Below, one piece after another: positions 1 through 12,635 of a DNA stretch of 64,000 nucleotides. Within the stretch, counting starts at the first letter, position 1; the number at the start of each line of letters is the position of its first letter. Position numbers and translations under genes: made by a program. The notes below the pieces were generated by a model. That model was not told where the DNA came from and made no database searches. It was given only the letters and a program-made list of their open reading frames with translations. Origin of the DNA: Astrocystis sublimbata (taxonomy: Eukaryota; Ascomycota; Sordariomycetes; Xylariales; Xylariaceae); contig JAJNNY010000091.1 of assembly GCA_022453515.1 (NCBI GenBank), positions 1 through 64,000 of the forward strand. The letters are read 5' to 3'.

Positions 1-370
1 CCTGAATCTCCAACACACTGCGCGAATCAACGTATCTGACTGACGCATACTCCCAAGCTATTGCGACCCACCAGGGCAATTCAGCTCTCTTTGTCCACCC
101 ATAACCTCACCCAACAACCTCAAACGACCTCAACCAGATCATTGGTCTCTCATTTTCCAATACCATGCAATGAGTGACTACACATCAACTGAACATCAAT
201 TGCATGGGCAGTTGAGATCGCCCAGCAGCGATCCCTCATATAAATCTCAAATAGCGAGATAAGACATATCACAGATATCAATCATAAATCATCAAGACAT
301 GAGACACAAGCACCTGGAATATCAAAAATCGCTCTCATTACCCTATCAACTACACACCACACCGCATCTA

Positions 371-1965
371 CTACACAGCGTCCGGCAAGCGCACGGCGAT
401 GTCTCCAGACTGTGTTATGTACCTCACCCAGGGAAGTGACGGGTATTGTAGCTAGAGCAGAAACAAATCACATTAGCAAGACTCCACCAGAGGAGGGGAC
501 TCCCATTGATAACCACCAGAGGGGAATACGCCCATTAAAAAAAACATGACAGAACATACCTTAGGCTCCGTAATCTTCAGATACCGCACCTGAATGCCAC
601 TCGTAGTGAAATACGGGATTTCAAACTTGACCTGAATCGGCCTCTTAGCGCCCTTAGTATTGACGCCCCCCATACTACCACCAAACCCGCCCGTCATACC
701 TCCACCATGCTCATCATCGCCTCGAACACTCGGCAAGCCAAGTTCCGCACGCATGAGAAACTCCTTGCCGCCTCCAAATTGCTTGATCTTCCAGACGATG
801 GCGCTCTGTTCGGGCGCGTAGTGCACGCTGCCGATGTTGGTGCGGAAGCGCGGGGAGTCGGCGTCGTCGGGCACGGGCACGATGATCTCGACGTTGTTGG
901 CCGTGCTGCGCCGCTTGAACTGCGCGCGCGCTTTCAGCATGTATTCGATGCGTGAGCCTGAGTGCGATTCGACCACGCACTCGACCCATACGAGGGGCTT
1001 GACTTGGGTGTTGAGCCGGTACGACATGAGCTCGAACTCGCCGTCGGGCGGGATGAAGGAGATGGTGCGGTCGTTTTCGAAGCGGGATAGCCGTACGCAT
1101 TGGTGGAATTTGACATCTTCCATCTCGATGGCCTTCCCCCTCGTTGTGCGACCTGTTGTTTCGAACATGACTTTGTCGTTCAATCCTAGTCGTAACTCGG
1201 GCATGCCTGATAGGTAGCACTTCATCTTAATGGCACCTAGAATTTCCGATCGTAGCACGCTGCCGTTCGCGGATACCAGTAGGTTTAGAGACTCCACGAC
1301 GTCCAAGAACACCTCGTTCTTGCGGTACCGGATGCCTTCCGAACGCCAGGACACGGCGTTGGTGAGGGCGATGGGTGGGCGCGCCTGGACCTCGAGCTTG
1401 TGCGACTCTTGGGTGATGTACTCCTGCAGGATCTTGGACTCGGTGGTTTGCGGGTAGCCGAAGTCCATCATCTCGTCCAGCAGCTCGTAGATAATGACAA
1501 AGTTGTCGCGGATCGATTCCTCTTCTAGGGCTTTGAAGTACTCGGTGAAGACCTCGACGATCTTGTGTAAGAATAGCAGAATCTCGGCGGCGTTGGTATT
1601 GCGTTTCGTGAGCGCGAGGAGGTAGAGGTTGTTGTGGCGGATGTAAAGGTACTATAAGCGAGTTTGTCGTGTCAGTGAGGGGCGCGTTGGGGGGGCATGT
1701 ATGCCAGCGATAGGTAGACGGACGTTGATGCCCTCGTGCGAGAAACATGGCGGCACGGCAGAGGACTCTTCTTCGGCATCGCTGAGCAGGACGGGGAACT
1801 TTTCGACGGCGGACATGGGAAGATCACCCCGGTAGTTTCGGGCGAGGAGGGTCTGGATAGCAATGGATCAGTTCTGAGACGAAGCAGTTGTTGGTATGTA
1901 TGTATGTCTGGTCGTGGTTTTCGCACCTTGCCCTTGAGGTCGAGGAAGAAGAGTGCCGACGCCAT
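371..1965 (-). CDS. apm1: AP-1 clathrin adaptor complex mu subunit
   Basis: Medium (mu) subunit of the AP-1 adaptor, which links clathrin to cargo tyrosine-based signals at the trans-Golgi network and endosomes. Four exons reconstruct cleanly: 1965-1927 (start MASALFFLDLKGK), 1852-1724, 1651-560 and 451-371. They give about 446 residues, the usual length for the family. The N-terminal longin-like part is followed by the mu homology domain, with motifs GYPQTTES, ISFIPPDGEFELMSYR and VEVIVPVP-like VEIIVPVPDD. The last exon gives the conserved tail LPWVRYITQSGDIAVRLP ending DAV. The intron after residue 56 uses a less common GTCCGT donor; the other introns are ordinary. Identification is by sequence pattern and is secure. 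Divergently oriented to the Opi1-like gene across a long gap. Confidence 0.95.
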
Positions 1966-4900
1966 CTCGAATGTTGCCGGCGTCGGATGTGGAGGAATAA
2001 TTGAATAAGGAGAAAGAGAAAGAGTAGGAGGCGGATGCCAATCGGCGCCTAGCCTGGTCGTGTGGTCCGGCTATTTCGTCTTCATGCGACTGTAACGGCG
2101 GTGGTGTATATTGTGTAGTACAGCCTCTTTGCCTCAAGAAATGGATGCTCGTGTGGTCGCGTTGGTATTCGGCAACGTGTTGATGTTGGCAGGCTTTGAA
2201 GCTAAACCCCCCACGTTGCAGGTGCTTGATGGATGCTCAGATAGGTAATTACGTTGCCTTGAATTGAAGCTGCGCAATTGCCAAGCCACAGACGGTGAGC
2301 TTGGCCCAGAGCACTAGCCACAGATCTGATCTTGAATCTCGGCACTGCACTAGTATACCCACCAGCCACAGCCAAACAATCTGGACAGTGGAGCTGCAAT
2401 CTGATCAAATTCACATGATTGGACGACGCATAGACCACTTGCAAGACCCCACTATCTTTTGCCATATCCCTCACCATCATTTTTTGCAGAGCTTTCGCCC
2501 TTCTCTTCTTCTTTCCTTTCCTCACGCGTCCATTAGACAGTGCAGCTTCATTCTTCCTTCCGGAAACTCACAACTGGATCCGGCATTCTGCTGGTCTTCC
2601 GATCGTGCTGTCCCCTTGGTGATGCTAGCGATTTCGAGACGCGGAGAAGGATTCAATCTGGAATTTGGTACCATAAGAGCTGCCCGTGCATTGCGTTGCC
2701 GTCTTGGTGATGAACAGTTGCTTGGGCGGCGTCAGAGGGACCGCACATCACTCCCTCCCCTCCCTTTACTCCCGCATATGCTCGACTCGATCAGCCTAGC
2801 TGGTGTTACTGCATTTGGTACTACCTGGCCATGTCTGGGTCTCGTCTGGACTTGCTCCTGATATGATGATGGTGCATCTGTTGTAGCTGAGGTCACCTGG
2901 GACGAGTCTAGACCTGCCATCCGTGTTCCCATGCAGCACTTCCAGATATCAAGTAATTGCTGGGGCCTGTTGAGGCTTGAGGGGTCGAAACGAGGGATTC
3001 GAGGGTAAATTAACCTCAAGTCCAAGCGAACCTTGCTCGCCTTGTGTGTAAAATGCTTCGATAAGCAGGTACCCTTGAACGATATCCGTGGGGTATCGCA
3101 GGTCTGGTGATGTTACATGGTACTCGGGGGCAGATCAATTGACATGACAGCCGGGCGTACAAAGAACAGCCCTGCGTTGAGTGATGATCGTTTGCAACAC
3201 CATGCGCTTACGTAGCCACATACAGCACACCGCTTCATCAGATGGGACAACGGCACGGGAGGCGACGAAGCCGTGGAAATGGTTGGCTCGTCCAGATTTT
3301 GGCTAGTCCAGAATTGCAGCCCGTATGCTGATTTGGAGGGTCACAGCATGAAACAGGGCGCTGAGACTTTGACATGTGCTGTCAACAGTGCCTGCTCGCC
3401 TGTTCCTCCAGGTCGTTCTAAAATAGGATCAGAAGCTACCTCTGGTGTCAGTCGGAGTTGTTCGAACAGGGCGATCCCGATTTGCATGTGTTTGCTCGAC
3501 CTTCTGTCAGGCCCTTTGTATGGTTTCGAGTAGAGGTGATTTGCCTCTCGAATGCGACACCAACTGCAGCCGAACAAGTCCAGAACATCAAAGAGACGGA
3601 GGGAGATTTGTCACATAACATCATACCAACTGGCCCCCCTACCAATGCATGGGTGCGCAAGTGGCGCACTTCCTGACCTGGATAGGGTTACAGGTCGAAT
3701 GCGAATGCGGGAAGAGTGAAGCTTAGCGATACCGGTGAAGGAGGAGATTGCGACGGCACGTGCGGACGGGCAGCAGGCGAGAGCAGGCAGGGCACTTTCT
3801 AGTGGGCATTGCCGCCTGTAGCCTGGGGTCCCCACTTGCAGATTTCACATGGATGAGATGAGCGAGCGGGCGAGCGATGTCACTGCTGAGACTTGCATGT
3901 GATAATGTGGGTCCGTATCGTAATAGGTGGAGACCTCGTAAGTACCTTTTCGCTTTGTTTGCCCTGTCTGTTTGTACCGGAGGCTTTGACACGTGCTCGC
4001 GGTGACATAGGAGAGGCGGGCACTATTCAGAGTCTATTCTGAGAAAATTGGGCTTCTTAAACAGATGTTCAGGAGATGGCAGATTGGTCTTATAAATTAT
4101 ATTTGAAAAGAGGCATGTGCATGATGTTAGAGGCGAGTGAACCTGGCAGAAAGCATAGACTCACTGGACATTTGATGTCCTGGCTCGCCTGGTCAGAAGG
4201 GCATTATCACAAGCCAAATTGGCCCTGATTGATAGCAAACGCGAAGATTAGATGGACCTGACCTATCAGAGGCCACACCGAGTGGTCAAAGAGACCCACC
4301 GTGCGTGATCCGGTCCGCTTTTTCCCAGAAGGTTTCCATCGAGTTTCCGTAGAACTTCACAGGCTGACAGGCCCATAGAACTGCCTCGGGACCCTGCAGC
4401 TCGAGCTTACAAGAGCCCACCAGCACACATGTTCCCCTTTCCCGGCCAATGGGCAGCGGGAATAGGAGACTTGATTCCCACTTCGCTCCTCGGTTCTACG
4501 CTGGGCATGCAGTTCCAGCTTTGGATTACTACCTAGTAGGCTCGGTAGGTACTGTACGTTCAGAGCATTTGACCGCCGGGGACATCGATGGTGGACAGCA
4601 AGCCAGTACAGCGACAGGTACAAGCACGTGTCACTGGAGACGCGGGCTGAACTCGTGCCCTGCCAGTGGTCGTCGGCATCCGCCAGTGGTGGGGAGTGGC
4701 CCCCAGCGGTCTCAGACAGCACTTTACGGTACCTAAATAGGGCAGTACAACCTTTCTGCAAAGAGCAGGTGCTCCATGCCCGTATGCCGCCCGACAGTGT
4801 GCCGCGCCGCTGCTCTGTCTCATCGCTACATGGCTACCTACTGCGTCTAAAGTAATCCCACCCGCCCAACCCACCTTTTTCTTCACGATCTCCATCCATT

Positions 4901-5901
4901 CTCACTCCGAGATCATCTCGTCTCACCTGCCCGCCGTCTTTCACTATCCATTGAGCACGACCACGAGCACGACCACTCGAGCCATCAACCGACTAAAGGC
5001 CCATGTCATTAAACTATCACTTTCAGGTGCGAGACCGTACTATACGGTACTACTAGTAGACGCAGTGTATTTATTACCTGCTGCCGTCCTCATCTTGTCC
5101 GTCTCTCAACCTGCTTCATCGCCGTCATCTGATATGCTGTGACAAATGGGCCCACAGCTCGGATCTGGGTTGTGTTACTAGCACCGCGCTATCACGAGTC
5201 AGTCAGGACAGAGCCAACGCCCAATTTTTCAACATCTGCAACATCACCTGCGCTCGGCACTTACACCATCATACGCCATTGTGCGCTAAAGCGTGCTCGA
5301 AACCCGCGATACCGAACCCCAAAACACACCATCATAAGCCAGCATTCGCCTCGACTGTCGAGCCCGCACCTGCACCGTGCCGTAATCATACGTAGGAAAT
5401 CAATCCCGACTACCTGCACTGTCGGCTGTTGTGGTATTTGCGATACTGCCAACCGGTCCAACCAGGAAGAGTCAGCGGAGCCGCCCAAGGCCCATCTGCG
5501 TAGATAGCTCATCATTGCGCAGCCGCCGTCCGTCTCTGCCTTTTTCGGGGTCCAGTGCCTTGTGATTTCGCTGTCACTATTCCAGCGACCATCTACCTCA
5601 CTCATTCTCCGCCTCTTCAGTCTCATTGAAGTCACGTTGCTGGGGTGATTGTCTCTCTCGTGCATCGCAATTGGCGCCTCGCCAACCACAATAATCATTA
5701 CTATACCTTCATTTATCTTCCTTCATATCCCTCCTTTTTGGCCTTGTTCTCTATCGCAACCGGCATTGGTTTAGTTCATGATGACCCAATAGCAAAAGTG
5801 CGAACTGTCGCCTGAACCCTCATCCTCTTCCAGCACTTCGCATCGGGATACCGACACTTATACACGAAAATCTCACTGTGTCAGGAAGTCTAATCATATC
5901 A
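1966..5901. other. Long intergenic region, likely upstream regions of two divergent genes
   Basis: About 3.9 kb without a convincing gene. The longest open frame (2295-2861, plus) has no recognisable domain and poor codon structure, so I do not call it. The last 1 kb (about 4860-5900) is pyrimidine-rich with several short ATG-led frames (for example 4951-5142 and 5139-5507). This looks like the promoter and long 5' leader of the Opi1-domain regulator. Short TACCTAGGTA-like and GGTACTG-like words recur and are common in fungal intergenic DNA. Confidence 0.5.
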
Positions 5902-8039
5902 ATGGAGCAACCCATTGCCAATGCGGACGGTCAGACGTCATTACCGCAGCCGACATTGAACCCGAACCTTGGGTTGCTTCGCCATGCCGCCGAGTCGCGC
6001 GAACTTGCCTTACCCTCCGCCGATTCTTTATTAACACTATCTGGCCGACAAAGTCGAGACGTAAGGCTTCCGATCTATACGCCGCCCTGGGGTAACGCCC
6101 GCGACAACTCGCAACCATTCTACTACGACAATCGCGATGCCGAGCTTGCGCCTATAAAACCACCAGCCGACACACAGGACGGTGTTGGGACTCGTGGAGA
6201 GAAGAGATCCAGCAGTCAGATCAGCCACCAAACTTTACCGTCGCTTTCGTCCATAACAGCACCCTCCGTCTCTCCTACCTCGTCGACATCTCCCCCCGCT
6301 GTGCAACAGTCCACCGGTACGCCGCAACGCCTACCAGAAACCTCGTTTTCGCCGCCTGCGCCGACGTCGGCAGCCCATTGGCCGAGTCTCAATCCCTTGA
6401 CCGCTTATTACACGCCTAGCCATGTCCATAACCCCGAACCGCCGATGAAGATGGACACGGATACGAGTAGCAACAGTACCCTGAGTGCTGCATCGCCCGA
6501 TCGCTCCCCGATGAATCTTGACAGTTTGGCAAGCCTAGCCATAAGATCGAACGAACGCGCCAGTAGTGTGAGCATCGATGATCCAGATGTGCGCATAGCT
6601 GCCGAAGCCCTGAGTAATCTCCAAGCAAGTAAGCTCAGCCCCATCATGTTGTCTGGTTTCGTATCGGTACTATGTGGTCCGTTCAAGATGGTAGATCTCA
6701 GTCGCGCAGGAATGCTAACATTAATCAATTCTGTACAGATTTCGTGCCATCACCAATATATAGATCGACTCGTTCGCGGTCACCACGCTACTTCAACCGA
6801 GGGCAACAGCCGGAGCCACTGCTATCGCTACTCACCACATCACATCCATTCCTCGCCACGACGATCGATAGTGCTACGTCTGCATACACAAACTCAAAAA
6901 ACTACTATCCCCGCATCAAGACGAGCATCGAGTATGTTGAAGGTTATGTTATACCCCTCGCAAATACCGTGGGATCTGTTGGGCGCGTGACGGGCGTAGA
7001 GAATGGCGTGCGGTGGTTCTTGCGACGCTCTCGAACCCACAGCGACGATCTGGAAGGGCAGGGCTCTCACAAGAGGCGAAGGGTTGGCCCCGGGAATGAC
7101 GATTACTGGAACGAGGCCATGGCTTCCGACTATGATGCGCGAACACCGAGAGCGTCTTTCGATGAGTCACATGAGCGACGATTGTCTATAACAAGCACAG
7201 TCGACACGTTGCCGCCTTACGACGAATTTCGTTCGCCTCCCTACTCGGAACACCCGGGTGCCGACGGTCGACCGGATGGCGCCGCATGGCACTCACGTTT
7301 GATGATGACGACATCTGGGCTGAGCATTGCCATGAGCGAGGAAAGTCTCCGAAGTCTCAAATTTTGTCTCAGCTGGCTTCGGTGGGCCAATGAGCACATT
7401 GGACAGGTCGTACACACGATGAACATCACACTGGAGAAATACGAGCAGAGCGGCCCAAGGTCCGACGGCGACGAAACTATGCAGGGCAGCTCTCAAGAGG
7501 CAGAGGACAGAAGTTATCTCGCGGCTCAGCTTCAATCGTTGCGCTCAGATGTCCTCAAGACACTCCAGGGCGCGATAAGCACTGTCAGTCGATACGCTGG
7601 TGGCGCCCTCCCCGAGAACGCACGGGAGCTCGTCCGGCGGCATCTGAAGAGCCTGCCTCAACGATTCTATATGGCCAACAGAGCCAATAGTCGGGAAGCC
7701 AGTTGGCAGCGAGATGCTAGCATTGAAGAGGGGCAGCGTGAGCAAGAGCAACAGCAAGAGGCTGCGATGCAGGAGAGTAAAAGTACCCGACGGGTTCTCG
7801 TTCTTGCCAAAGAAGGCTTGGATATGATGTCGCAGGTCTCTGGGGTGTTGAATACCACCATCGTAAGCGCCGAAGAATGGTGCGAGCGATTGGGCAAGCA
7901 AAAGCACGAACAGCGCGAAGAAATGCGGAACGGCTCCCACTCGCAATCTGCCGACGACAAATCGGATGATACCAATATGCCCGACTCAAACTCAGGTCAC
8001 GCCAACTTGATTGACTCGAAGCCTGGTCAGATCGTGTAG
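5902..8039 (+). CDS. Opi1-domain transcription factor (CCG-8-like)
   Basis: Predicted nuclear regulator of the Opi1 family, which in yeast represses inositol and phospholipid genes; the Neurospora clock-controlled CCG-8 belongs to the same family. Two exons, 5902-6628 and 6739-8039, flank a 110-bp intron with a GTAAGC donor and CAG acceptor. They give about 675 residues. The N-terminal 240 residues are Ser/Pro/Thr-rich and low in complexity. The Opi1-type core lies around the exon junction and after it: repeated Tyr/Asn-rich helix YYPRIKTSIEYVEGYVIPLA followed by GRVTGVENGVRWF, then a basic KRRR stretch that could act in nuclear import. A Gln/Glu-rich coiled-coil stretch lies around residues 565-590. 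The ATG at 5902 is preferred over an in-frame GTG 24 bases upstream. Family assignment is by remembered motif resemblance, fairly confident. Confidence 0.85.
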
Positions 8040-9110
8040 AAACCTATGACCAGGTATCGTCTTGGAGTGCACGACATTCAAAGATGAAAATTCTACGAAG
8101 CTGCACTGTATAATATGATTATGCATGGAAAGATTAAGTCGAATGAACCGAGAGATCTCCACAGCACTCTCTTGGATTGCCCTTTATACTTTGATCATTA
8201 TCTATTGGCGCAGACAGAATATCGATGACTCGAACCACGCTCCTTACGTTACACAATATCTGGGTCCAAACAAGCGAGCATATTCATATGAACTTGGATT
8301 TCTTCCCCTCCCAACGTCACTGAAGCAGCACAAATGAAAAGGCGAAAAGCTCTGTCTGCCTTCCCCACTGGTAATCCGCGACGTTCGAGGTTGACCCAAA
8401 CACACGCACACATGCACACACGCTATATACCCCTCTATACGAAGCGATTAAGGACATTTTATGATTCAAAAAGCATTTCCTTATTGGGCGAAAACGGCAA
8501 GAAGGTTTTGTTGTTTCAACGTTGTATTTACGCATCTCTCCTTTGTTACCCTCATGGAAAGAAAGAGTATACGAACTAGGTACTTGGCTTAGAAAATGGG
8601 AAGGAGAACATAAGGGCAATTGATTGATTTGCAGGCGGGTGGGTCGGTGTTGGGAGAGACTCGACTTGATTAAGAGAAGTAGGCGTGCATAGTTCTGCTT
8701 TTGACTTGGTGTCGCTAGCTTGCTTATCGCATCATCTGTTTCTATCTACGCACGTACCTAAGTACTTATGGATGGGTTGCCGGCGTTTGGAGTGAGGCGA
8801 GGCGCGAGATTCGACTATCTAGGAAAAGGTTACGGGGTGTATACTTGTATATGGCCAGATTTACTTAGGCTGCCTATCTAGGTATATATGCTGCGCGATG
8901 GCATGGTCGTGGTGTTCCTTATGCGGAATACATTCGATATAAGCTATGGAATGGAAATATCAAAATGGAAATCGTTGATATGAACGTAGGTACATGGTGA
9001 TTCGATGCGTATATTGTCTGACGACATGCGATGGGTTCGATGATGCGAAACTCAAGCGCCCGTCCATAATGTCTTATGAAATTCTCTGTCAAGGAAGGGC
9101 TAGCTGAACA
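8040..9110. other. Intergenic region, 3' flank of the Opi1-like gene
   Basis: No supported gene. Short open frames at 8125-8337 and 8334-8579 lack any recognisable feature. Moderately AT-rich, with TACCTAAGTA-like words around 8755. Confidence 0.4.
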
Positions 9111-9400
9111 GACCTTGGCTGTAGATACTTGCTTACTTTATAAACAATCTCCGGCTGCCTTTTCGATAAACAGATAGCAAGTCCTTAACTACGACTTTAA
9201 CTCACCTTAACCCACCCACCTCGTTAGTTCCAAATCTTATTTTTCTCTCCACCCTTTCATCTCATCTCATCTCATCTCACCCCCAACGTACGGCTAAGAT
9301 ATCGATTTACGCCTTCGAACTCTTTATATACCCGTTATAATAAAAATACTGTAAATAATAAGGTCGACTATATAAAGTAACTGGAACACATGGATTTAAT
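9111..9400 (+). repeat. Left arm of a diverged ~290-bp inverted repeat
   Basis: This stretch matches the reverse complement of 10832-11087 over nearly its whole length. Shared blocks include CCTTGGCTGTAGATACTTGCTT, about 21 bases around CTCACCTTAACCCACCCACC, GTTAGTTCCAAATCT, a (CTCAT)n run before CACCCCC, CGGCTAAGA, AATAAGGTC and ACACATGGATTTAAT at the inner end. This left arm is more AT-rich and carries small insertions relative to the right arm. The two arms flank the Cys-rich gene at 9916-10608. Confidence 0.88.
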
Positions 9401-9915
9401 CTCCTTAGTAATTCGTTTGCCGGCTCTTGCGCATCCTTACTGCTTAGAGTCCCTTTCCCCCTCCCTTTTCCTTTATTATGCGTAAATGTGACAGGAGTGA
9501 ATCACAACATGCAAGAGCCTTGTTCACCAACCAGCTACTCGCGAATGAGAGACAAAGCGACGAAACAACAGACAATGCCGCTGTCAGTGAATGGTGTTCG
9601 TTTGCTTCTGATATACATAAGGCGACACTTAGGACGCCCTTTGCATTGAGACCTTAACCGATTGGCCTCGTTGCACCACCAGCCAGCTGACGCGCGACAC
9701 ATTGAATTATTTCGATAAGCTCGACATTTCGAAGGCCAGGGTGAGTGTTACCAGGTGAATGAATGGATGAAAGTAAAGTCGTGTTCGTTCATTCACTATT
9801 TCTCATCAATACATACACATTCATTTTCATTTATCTACCTCTTCTCCTCATCCTCCCCTCCATCTTCCATCCTTCTCAAAAGCCAAGGTAAGAAGAAGAA
9901 GAAAGGTACTAAAAA
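9401..9915. other. Upstream region of the Cys-rich gene
   Basis: Pyrimidine-rich leader (CTT/CCT runs at about 9455-9475 and 9835-9900) directly before the start codon at 9916. No separate gene seen. The 239-residue frame starting at 9755 overlaps the real gene in another frame and is rejected. Confidence 0.4.
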
Positions 9916-10608
9916 ATGTCTCTCTCCTTCCCATCCCTTTCTTCCCGCCACCACGTCTGCTACAACTGCAGCTCGCAGCTCAGCGACGGCGCCGAGGTGG
10001 CCCGCGCCGCGATCCGCAAGTATATCCAGACACGGCCCATGGTTCCGCCCCGAACCTCCAGCGTCCCGAACGGGGCTCGCCCACACATGCTGTGCAGCGC
10101 GTGTTCGAAGGCTGCTAAGCTGCGGAGCAAGCAGAGCACTTCTTTCCTATCTGTGCAGGAAAGGGATGAAGACCACACCTCAACATCGTCATCATCACCA
10201 TCGTCACTATTATTCTCTTCCTCTCCCAAGCGAAGCAGCGAAGAAAACACACGCAAGCGCTCCGGCCAGCTCTTCGCCGCCCCATCCACCTTCCAGCAGC
10301 CGATGCGAGACGGCAGCGGGGTGCAGCTGCGGCGACAAGGGAGCGCACATAAGAGTTTGCGGGAGCTTATTAACGGGGATTATGATAATAAGGAGCTGGC
10401 TGAGGGCAAGTTCGCCGACGAAGTCGCTGAGGAGGAGGTATTGGTCGCAAGGGTCTACGCGATGCTACAGCTAGAGAACAGCCCGATCCTCCCCTGCCTC
10501 GAGTCCAAGGGCGCGGAGGTCTCGGGCTTGCCGTCGGATGTGAGGCGGATGTTGGAGAGGGAGGTTAGGGAGCAGATGGTGGCGCTGCAGATTGGGGTTG
10601 CGTTGTGA
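9916..10608 (+). CDS. Hypothetical protein with two N-terminal CxxC pairs
   Basis: Single-exon frame of 230 residues, family not recognised. Two Cys pairs, C15-x2-C18 and C60-x2-C63, are spaced like a small treble-clef or zinc-ribbon metal site. Between them lies a basic helix-like segment. Residues about 88-115 are a Ser/Thr-rich disordered linker, and the C-terminal third is acidic and helical (LINGDYDNKELAEG to the VREQMVALQ end). The ATG follows a purine-rich AAAAATG context. The gene sits alone between two arms of a diverged inverted repeat, so it may be cargo of, or simply flanked by, repeat copies. Zinc binding is inferred from spacing only. Confidence 0.65.
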   Translation: MSLSFPSLSSRHHVCYNCSSQLSDGAEVARAAIRKYIQTRPMVPPRTSSVPNGARPHMLCSACSKAAKLRSKQSTSFLSVQERDEDHTSTSSSSPSSLLFSSSPKRSSEENTRKRSGQLFAAPSTFQQPMRDGSGVQLRRQGSAHKSLRELINGDYDNKELAEGKFADEVAEEEVLVARVYAMLQLENSPILPCLESKGAEVSGLPSDVRRMLEREVREQMVALQIGVAL

Positions 10609-10831
10609 AGGGGGGGGTGTTGGGATTGATGTTTGTATGGTATACCTAGGTAGATACCTAGACTTAGGTGAGGTGAGGTGACGCGATAGTTGATGATACG
10701 GCAATTCCACCCTATTAATTGCAAGTGAGTTGATAGGTAAAACTAACTGTCTTTGAAGTGCAACTTCTGCATTTTGACCGCTTTGTTGCAAATTCGTATT
10801 AGATAGATCTTTTACAAAATTGAATGTTTTA

Positions 10832-11087
10832 ATTAAATCCATGTGTCCTAGTTGCTTCATGTGACCTTATTCTTCATAGTGTTTTTGTTGTGAAGGGTAG
10901 ATAAAAGAATCCAAAGGTCTTAGCCGGACGGGGGTGAGATGAGATGAGATGAAAGCCGGGAGAGAAAGATGAGATTTGGAACTAACCAGGTGGGTGGGTT
11001 AAGGTGAGTTGAGGCGTGAGAGAACTCGCTATCTGTATGAGAGGGCGGCTAGATATTGTTTACAAGCAAGTATCTACAGCCAAGGTC
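10832..11087 (-). repeat. Right arm of the diverged inverted repeat
   Basis: Reverse complement of the element at 9111-9400, about 256 bp. The same block order is kept on the minus strand, from CCTTGGCTGTAGATACTTGC at the outer edge to ACACATGGATTTAATT at the inner edge. It is GC-richer than the left arm, with CGGCTAAGACC and CTCTCCCGGC preserved, and it lacks a few short AT insertions found on the left. Confidence 0.88.
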
Positions 11088-11697
11088 ATTGATTCCTGGC
11101 CTCTCCTATATAGTGGTAGTCGCCGAGTCCTTGTATATACAGATCTCGTAGCCCAAACAGCCCTCTACAAGTAGCCCTGGGTCATGGTGAGGCTCATGCT
11201 ACCTTGGCACCTGACAACAACATGGGACAGGACATGACTTTGAATGGTAAGTGAGTAGATTGAGTGGATAAGCAGCTTCGCTCATGATGCACGCGGAAAA
11301 TCATCACCCGGCATGCGCCAAGATGGTGCCATCCGAAGAGGAGTCGCGGTCTGAATGTCAGGTCATGGTTCTAGCTCTTTGGTTGGAGGATAATATAGTC
11401 GGCACTGCACTTTGACAATGCCATATTGGGGATGGGGACCCCTCTCCAAAATGCCAAAAGTCACGATGGGTGGATGTTATTGATACAATCGATATATAAT
11501 CGTGCAGCTTCTAGCTAGAATATTCGAGGCTATATATATTTGCAAATGTATTTTTATACATAAAATGCTCACACACTTACACACAGTGACCGTTTTGACG
11601 AGATTGCGACTCTCACCTGTCCCTTTATTATTATCATCGGTACTAAACCAATACCCCCAATTTGAGCAGTGCCAGCACTTCCTTCAAACCGCCCATA
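11088..11697. other. Intergenic region before the acetylesterase gene
   Basis: No gene supported. A TATATAT stretch near 11530 and a short leader precede the start at 11698. An in-frame upstream ATG at 11662 would place extra residues before a good signal peptide and is not preferred. Confidence 0.4.
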
Positions 11698-12635
11698 ATG
11701 AAGCTCCTCCCCTCCCTCCAATCCGCCCTTCCCATCCTCTTCCTTCCCGTCGCCTACGCCCGCCCACACCCGCACTCCAACTCCCAACCCAACCCGGCCC
11801 CCGGCCCAGCCTTCATCCTCGCCGGCGACAGCACGACGGCTTCGGGCGGCGGCTGGGGCGACGGCTTCCTCTCTTTCCTGGCCGAGAACACCCGCGGTAT
11901 CAACTACGGCCACAGTGGGGCCACGACGCGGTCTTTTGTTGCGGGCGGCGATTGGGGTAGGGTCGAGAATAAGGTTAAGGAATGGCTTACCGCCGATCCT
12001 ACGACTAATAGAGAGGATAATAATGGCATCTATGTGACGATCCAGTTCGGGCATAATGATCAGAAGGAGAACTCGGGGGTCAGTCTGCAGGATTACGAGA
12101 GGAATTTGGTGCAGATGGTGCGTGATGTTAGGGAGTGGGGGGGTATTCCTGTTAGTTTGCTTTTCTTTCTTTCATTTTCTTTTCTTTTCGAAGATGCTTT
12201 CTTGGCGTCTCCTCGATTTCGTTTAATCCAAAACTCAGCCCATATTGATTATTGACTATCTATCTGACTAAACGAAACAAGATCCTAATAACCCCCCTCA
12301 CCCGACGCTCCTTCGACCCTTCCACCAACCCCAGCGTCGTCATCGACTCCCTGCACGCAGAGCGTCTCGCGACAATCTCCGCCGCGCAAACTTTCTCCAA
12401 CACGACGTACCTCGACCTCAACGCGGCATCCATAGCCTATGTCAACGCCCTCGGCCCTACCCTCTCGCAGACATACGCTCTTGAGCCCAAAGACTACACG
12501 CATCTGAACGCGTGGGGCGGCGTTGTCTTCGCTCGCATCGTGGCCGATTTGCTGCTGGGAAAATTCCCTGAGCTGGGGGTGGTTGGGGTGAATGAGACTA
12601 TGAGTCGGTTGATTGGGGAGGGGTTGCTTGCTTAG
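11698..12635 (+). CDS. Rhamnogalacturonan acetylesterase (SGNH/GDSL hydrolase, CE12-like)
   Basis: Secreted esterase expected to remove acetyl groups from the rhamnogalacturonan backbone of pectin. Two exons, 11698-12150 and 12282-12635, are separated by a 131-bp intron with a GTTAGT donor and AAG acceptor. They give 268 residues, a typical length for the family. The start at 11698 puts a hydrophobic signal peptide (LLPSLQSALPILFLPVAYA) at the N terminus. SGNH blocks are visible: GDST with the nucleophile Ser at residue 45, a Gly block YGHSGATTRSF, the Asn block FGHNDQ, and the C-terminal DYTHLN carrying catalytic Asp and His. It stands alone, with no other pectin genes nearby. Confidence 0.93.

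Noticed and set aside
2295..2861. Open frame of 188 residues in the long intergenic region
   Set aside because: No domain, low-complexity Ser/His composition, no splice or start context; likely chance.
9755..10474. Long plus-strand frame overlapping the Cys-rich gene
   Set aside because: Overlaps the better frame at 9916-10608, starts in a pyrimidine/A-rich leader and has biased, meaningless composition.
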